In this document: positions 61,201 to 64,000 of the stretch, in pieces | Layout: each line of letters opens with the position of its first letter | How positions within the stretch are numbered: the first letter of the stretch is position 1 | Assembly: GCF_910592395.1 (NCBI RefSeq) | Contig: NC_088308.1 | Span: forward strand, 6,339,001-6,403,000 | Direction: 5' to 3' | Origin: Lineus longissimus | Lineage: Eukaryota > Nemertea > Pilidiophora > Heteronemertea > Lineidae | DNA: 64,000 nt | Notes under the pieces: model-generated | Databases searched by the model: none | What the model was told of the DNA's origin: nothing | The model's input: only the letters and a program-made list of their open reading frames with translations | Translations under genes and position numbers: made by a program

Positions 61201-63708
61201 ACAACCTGGATGTCATTTTGACCCTTGAAGAACATGTTCACCTTGGTTTTACCTTCCTTGGTCTGGTAAACTGGAAATAACAAGCAAAATTAAATCGAAG
61301 ATGGAGCAAAAGCCACTGCTTTACACAACAGGACACAAAATGGAAGACATTTTCAAACACATCACAAACACTTGAGAAACATCATGCCTATTCGAAAGTC
61401 CCTAAGCCCTGAAACTTCACAGCACGTGGTTCAGTTTGTACTTGCTCTATAACTGCCCCTTTTCTGTGGATAGCCCAATGTAGAAAGAGAATTTCAAAAC
61501 AAAGTATCGCTTTCAATCCTTTTGATACGGGAACTAATCTGGTTAAATCGACATGTTCTAAAAGACCTCCGATTCCGCTTCGATTTTTTTGCTTGCCAAC
61601 TCAAAAGTTCAGCATCCAGGAGAAAATGTTGACTTACAGTTTGTGGGAGCCATCCAATTTCCTGATAAGACGAGACTAGGCGGGTTTGACTCATTCTTGG
61701 TACCACCATCAGAGCCAAGCGAGATCATCGTCAGTTGACTGGCTACAAAAGGGAACATAACAAAACGAAATTACTCTCAATGATTTTCTAACATATTGCG
61801 AAGTTGTAATTTGAGTACAGGACACTTGGAATTGAATTAAGAAAATCGGTCCACATCCAGGTCGACGTCAAATTGACGGCGATCTCAGGGAGTGGAGAGA
61901 TGAATGAGAGAATAAACAATATCGTGGCGAACAGTAATGACATCCTGTGGTGCCAAATCCTAGGCGAACAAAATATTCGCTTAACAAGTGGCTACAACGT
62001 TCGGATTGACTGCTGCATAATCATAGCATGACACTTTGCAAAACCGGAGACATGAGAGAGTGCTTGGTGAAATGTCAAATCTTACCAGATTTCTTGTAGA
62101 AATTCTCCCTAACTTTGACCATGCTTTTGAAGAGTGGGGCACATGGAATCGACAAGTTACTGTTCTCGACTAGACTTTGCAATATCTTTAGAATGCTTGA
62201 CACGTGCCCCCTGGCGAGACTCAGAGACAGAAGGACCTCCAGACCACTGCCGCCAAGCTGGTTGTTATCATCACTGAAAAACAAGACAAAACCCAATGAC
62301 AGTCTATAACTTTGGGATCACAGGGTAGAGCTTTTGCCCAGGGCACCAGATGACCTACCCAAATACGTCTTTTAAAGTATAAAACTTGGCCCAGGACCTT
62401 AAATTTTGACAGTGTAAACTTAAATACTTCTTGAAGGACTCCCAAGATTTTGTCGCAAACTTTGGTTTGACTCCAAGTCAAGAAAGGCTTGCACAAGGCC
62501 TGACTGTTGGCAGTTTTGCATGAACCAATCACAAGAGAAGAGCCCCAAATTCCTTTTTCTACAAAATAGTGCTACTTGGAATTACATTATACTTACACAG
62601 AAACGTCAGCCAAGAACTTGTCTATCTCATCCAGTACATGTGTACTGAGGAATTGAGGTTTAGATGAGCTCGCCTGGGACAGGGACAGGGGCGGCATATG
62701 TTGAAGGGCATTTCTGAATAGGAATCATAAGGAACTAGAAAATCCCTCATAAAAGAAATAACAACAAAATGCATCATGTAATAGCAACTTTTAACACCTT
62801 CACGGCCAAACCACGTACATGTAGACAGTTCTTCCTGCTCTAAAGGCTTCAAGAAAAATATGATGTGTGATGCACTCCAAAATACTCCTCTCGCTGTGTT
62901 TGTGCCTGAACATCTCTTAAAATGAGCTCAATTCAACTACCATCTTCAAAGTAATCAGTGCATTACACTTACTTGCAGATACAAACACTACAAGATGAGT
63001 TTGACTTTAATTGTCAATTGGTCTGACTGCACTGTCAACTACAACTTACTTTGTGTGGTCCAATACTGCCAATCTCAAACTGGGCATCAATGTCCTGCAT
63101 GCTGTGACGGTCGATGCCATCACCTGTAGGTACCAAACAGCCGATGCATCGAGGACGCTGAAACCTTGATCCTTGACGATTCTGTAACCGAGCGTCTTGA
63201 TGCCTCGGATTCTGGTGTCACAACCATCGCTCTGACATCGGCGGATGGTGACCTGGACACCTACAGAGGCAATGAAATACTAGTAAGAAAGCTATCATGG
63301 AAAGCCAGAGATCTACACCTCTACATTTGTCAATGTTTTGGAACGTCATTCAGTTTTAGTATCGAAGTTTTTAGGCGCAAATACACGTTCACACCCAGAA
63401 TGAACTTGGGCCCACTGGTGTGGTTAACTCGGGCCCACTGGTGTGGTTAACTCGGGCCCACTGGTGTGGTTAACTCAGGCCCACTGATGTGGTTAACTTG
63501 GGCCCACTGGTGTCGTTAACTCGGGCCCACTGGTGTCGTTAACTTGGGCCCACTAGTGTGATTGCCAACAGAGTCAACTATTGGGCCATGCGGCTCCTCT
63601 CGGCCTTTTCATGACATCCTTTTTCATTGAAACTTGAATATAAACACGAGCTTACATCGGTAGTATGTTTGTAGATTCTCAACCAGCTGTACATCTCCTT
63701 TAACATGA
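40021..63708 (-). CDS. ZZEF1: ZZEF1, zinc finger ZZ-type and EF-hand domain protein (49 exons, 5' end outside window)
   Basis: Exons, 5' to 3': 63656-63708, 63050-63260, 62597-62713, 62086-62273, 61638-61742, 61129-61270, 60632-60784, 60295-60454, 59746-59939, 59141-59405, 58649-58759, 58216-58471, 57915-58042, 56414-56542, 55743-55915, 55249-55411, 54153-54264, 53725-53861, 53398-53486, 53143-53264, 52726-52875, 52474-52547, 51947-52039, 51654-51736, 51060-51168, 50593-50774, 50063-50193, 49696-49841, 48796-48992, 48530-48643, 48371-48414, 47874-48101, 47423-47651, 46971-47171, 46580-46697, 46202-46387, 45877-45988, 45327-45523, 44939-45118, 44589-44686, 44185-44269, 43464-43571, 42724-43084, 42266-42462, 41905-42020, 41617-41761, 41151-41267, 40617-40776, 40021-40287. 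Every junction keeps phase, giving about 2478 residues. Order: DOC/APC10 domain, helical repeats, CUB-like module, tandem ZZ fingers, helical region, second CUB-like module, Lys-rich tail. Known ZZ fingers of this family read histone H3 tails and SUMO. The EF-hand should lie upstream. A possible donor at 63996 would end the preceding exon. Confidence 0.95.
41617..42462 (-). other. ZZEF1 CUB-like module 2 exons
   Basis: Exons 42266-42462, 41905-42020 and 41617-41761 encode AFLSVKFDKRC, FSGAKDRWVDFEVPGDTLYY and NTDWGYKFIVSGG. The WGYKF core and the Cys placement match module 1, pointing to an internal duplication old enough to be shared by the family. Confidence 0.8.
43855..44105 (-). mobile_element. 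tRNA-derived SINE copy in ZZEF1 intron
   Basis: On the minus strand it has a tRNA-like head with a B-box-like GTTCAATCCC, then the family body words CAAGGAACTAAAA and TGTCTATGCCAGGGCAAG. It shares both with 55988-56279. Confidence 0.6.
44820..44888 (+). mobile_element. tRNA-like SINE head fragment in ZZEF1 intron
   Basis: A-box-like GGAGTGGCACAGTG and B-box-like GGTTCATTTCCC about 30 bp apart; no cloverleaf or tail could be completed. Confidence 0.35.
45621..45806 (+). repeat. 96-bp tandem duplication in ZZEF1 intron
   Basis: AAAGATAGTGTTACCCAACA starts at 45621 and 45717; copies differ at only a few positions. Confidence 0.85.
47735..47852 (-). mobile_element. SINE 3' fragment just inside a ZZEF1 intron
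   Basis: Minus-strand words TGTCTATGCCAGGGCAAGT, then CCCCAC and a TAGTCCATAGCGGACTC stretch, match the 3' half of the SINE at 55988-56279. It starts about 20 bp beyond the donor at 47873. Confidence 0.6.
48371..48992 (-). other. ZZEF1 tandem ZZ-type zinc fingers
   Basis: Exon 48796-48992 encodes ZZ1 (CDGC, CLQC, DLCATC, then HNDDHEMVH). Exons 48530-48643 and 48371-48414 encode ZZ2 (CDAC, CDVC, DLCLGC, then HTAEHSV). All zinc ligands of the C4-C2H2 pattern are present in both. The second finger is finished by a 44-base micro-exon. Confidence 0.93.
48449..48512 (+). mobile_element. pogo-like MITE remnant
   Basis: TAGAGAGGGTGTCCCTAATAG and GCTAAGGGAGGTTCCATTA are family words of the pogo-like MITE; the left end is lost. 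Confidence 0.5.
52167..52284 (-). mobile_element. MITE family A, copy 2 (118 bp, inverse orientation)
   Basis: Same terminal inverted repeats as 32006-32126, with the core in reverse complement. Target duplication AAT at 52164-52166 and 52285-52287, the complement of ATT in the other copy. In a ZZEF1 intron. Confidence 0.8.
53069..53135 (-). mobile_element. short pogo-like MITE abutting a ZZEF1 splice donor
   Basis: About 67 bp with the right end CACTAGAACCTCTC (minus strand) and CTTAAGGACA/TGTCCTTAATAG interior words. The TA at 53136-53137 lies at +6/+7 of the donor GTAGGTA of exon 53143-53264. The other end is diverged. Confidence 0.6.
54361..54976 (+). repeat. 44-bp minisatellite, 14 copies, in ZZEF1 intron
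   Basis: 14 exact-length units with core CGTCTTATTACCAAAAACAT. Two diagnostic sites vary (GGGAAAAA or GACAAAAA; ATCGG or ATCAG). The unit contains no stop in a way that keeps a long ORF open across the array, which explains apparent 150-200-codon ORFs here. Confidence 0.95.
55249..55915 (-). other. ZZEF1 CUB-like module 1 exons
   Basis: Exons 55743-55915 and 55249-55411 encode a beta-rich module ending in the signature GSSTEWGYKFT, preceded by FNVEFDARCETEKRYDYLEF. The same type of module recurs near the C-terminus (41617-42462). Confidence 0.75.
55655..55702 (+). mobile_element. pogo-like MITE remnant
   Basis: AAGAGAGGGTGTATGCTAAG and GGTCCACTGTA match the right half of the pogo-like family, with the TA at the end. 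Confidence 0.45.
55988..56279 (+). mobile_element. tRNA-derived SINE, near full length
   Basis: A-box-like TAGCCTAGTGGTTAACACTG, B-box-like GGGTTCAAGG, a family body (CAAGGAACTAAAATTCCTGG, TGTCTATGCCAGGGCAAGTA) and a (GAT)n tail of about 8 units. Partial copies sit at 43855-44105 and 47735-47852. Confidence 0.75.
56649..57714. mobile_element. 1.07-kb non-autonomous TIR element in ZZEF1 intron
   Basis: Ends CCGTATTTTGCTGCGTATAA and its inverse TTATACGCAGCAAAATACGG, flanked by TA on both sides. Subterminal CGTATAACRCGCAC words repeat inside each end. No transposase-like ORF; a 77-codon minus ORF near the right end has no recognisable domain. Superfamily not assigned. Confidence 0.75.
60945..61121 (+). 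mobile_element. pogo-like MITE, copy 2 (177 bp), abutting a ZZEF1 splice donor
   Basis: Ends CAGTAGAACCTCTC and GGGAGATTCCACTG with TA on both sides (60943-60944 and 61122-61123). On the gene strand, the TA is positions +6/+7 of the donor GTAAGTA of exon 61129-61270. Interior words match 32532-32720. Confidence 0.8.
63050..63708 (-). other. ZZEF1 DOC/APC10-domain exons
   Basis: Two exons (63656-63708 and 63050-63260) join to give the block VQVTIRRCQSDGCDTRIRG and GYR, the diagnostic ligand-face motif of DOC/APC10 beta-jellyroll domains as found in ZZEF1. The rest of the domain must come from exons beyond the window. Confidence 0.85.
63408..63562 (+). repeat. 23-bp minisatellite, about 7 copies, in ZZEF1 intron
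   Basis: Unit GGGCCCACTGGTGTGGTTAA plus CTC, with starts every 23 bp from 63408 to 63546. Each unit has the palindromes GGGCCC and GTTAAC. Confidence 0.93.
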
Positions 63709-63849
63709 CTGAAATAACAAAGACAAAAAATTATGATGAATAATTCATCACTACTTTTAAATAAAATGTCAATCTCGTGTGATCCCATTGCAAAACATAG
63801 GACATTTAAGCTCCAAAATGACATCAACTGTACTTCATACCCCATACCT

Positions 63850-63888
63850 TATATCAAGAATTAACAAAGACTATTAATTCTTGATATA
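63850..63888. repeat. perfect hairpin repeat
   Basis: 15-bp arms TATATCAAGAATTAA and TTAATTCTTGATATA with a 9-base loop. Half-site relatives occur near 11405 and 47668, so this looks like a tiny palindromic element. Confidence 0.6.
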
Positions 63889-64000
63889 TTCATTGCTTCA
63901 CCTGCCCCATTGCAATCGCTCGGGAATTCAAACCATACTACTTGTACATGACAGCACCTCTCCGCCAGGACACAATTCATCTTAATCTGTCATTACCTCA

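Overview
This window is nuclear DNA of a metazoan, most likely a marine invertebrate. Genes are split by many introns with GT-AG borders, and repeats are abundant. Palindromic TGTACATGTACA-type words are scattered throughout. The protein set (SUEL lectin plus VWA, single-exon rhodopsin-type GPCRs, E4F1, ZZEF1) suits a lophotrochozoan or an invertebrate deuterostome; the sequence alone does not fix the phylum.

Layout: (1) 749-2616 (+), part of a secreted or surface protein with a rhamnose/galactose-binding SUEL lectin domain, a VWA domain and a poly-Thr linker. (2) 4063-12330, a tandem segmental duplication. Each copy carries an intact single-exon peptide-type GPCR on the minus strand (4117-5166 and 8501-9550). 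Each copy also appears to carry the promoter and first exon of the next gene. (3) 11710-19386 (+), an E4F1-like multi-zinc-finger transcription factor whose exon phases agree from first to last. (4) 20629-31033 (+), a small membrane-anchored SRPBCC/START-fold-like protein. Its first intron holds a complete, very young Ty3/gypsy-type LTR retrotransposon (20950-29992) with a 4-bp target duplication, near-identical LTRs, and gag and pol joined by an apparent -1 slippery site. (5) 31034-40020, a gene-poor region with MITEs, a degenerate satellite, and LINE reverse-transcriptase fragments in opposite orientation. (6) 40021-63708 (-), 49 exons of ZZEF1 covering the DOC domain through the stop codon; the 5' end with the EF-hand lies beyond the window. 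Its introns hold SINEs, MITEs, minisatellites and a 1.07-kb TIR element.

No operon-style linkage between genes is seen or expected. The most unusual signals are: (a) two pogo-like MITEs in ZZEF1 introns whose TA target duplications sit exactly at positions +6/+7 of splice donors; (b) an orphan copy of the apparent E4F1 first exon and promoter left upstream by the duplication, with its E2F-like site altered; (c) the gag stop codon preceded directly by a canonical A_AAT_TTT heptamer; and (d) a near-neutral substitution pattern between two fully open GPCR paralogs. All comparisons were made by eye from the sequence.
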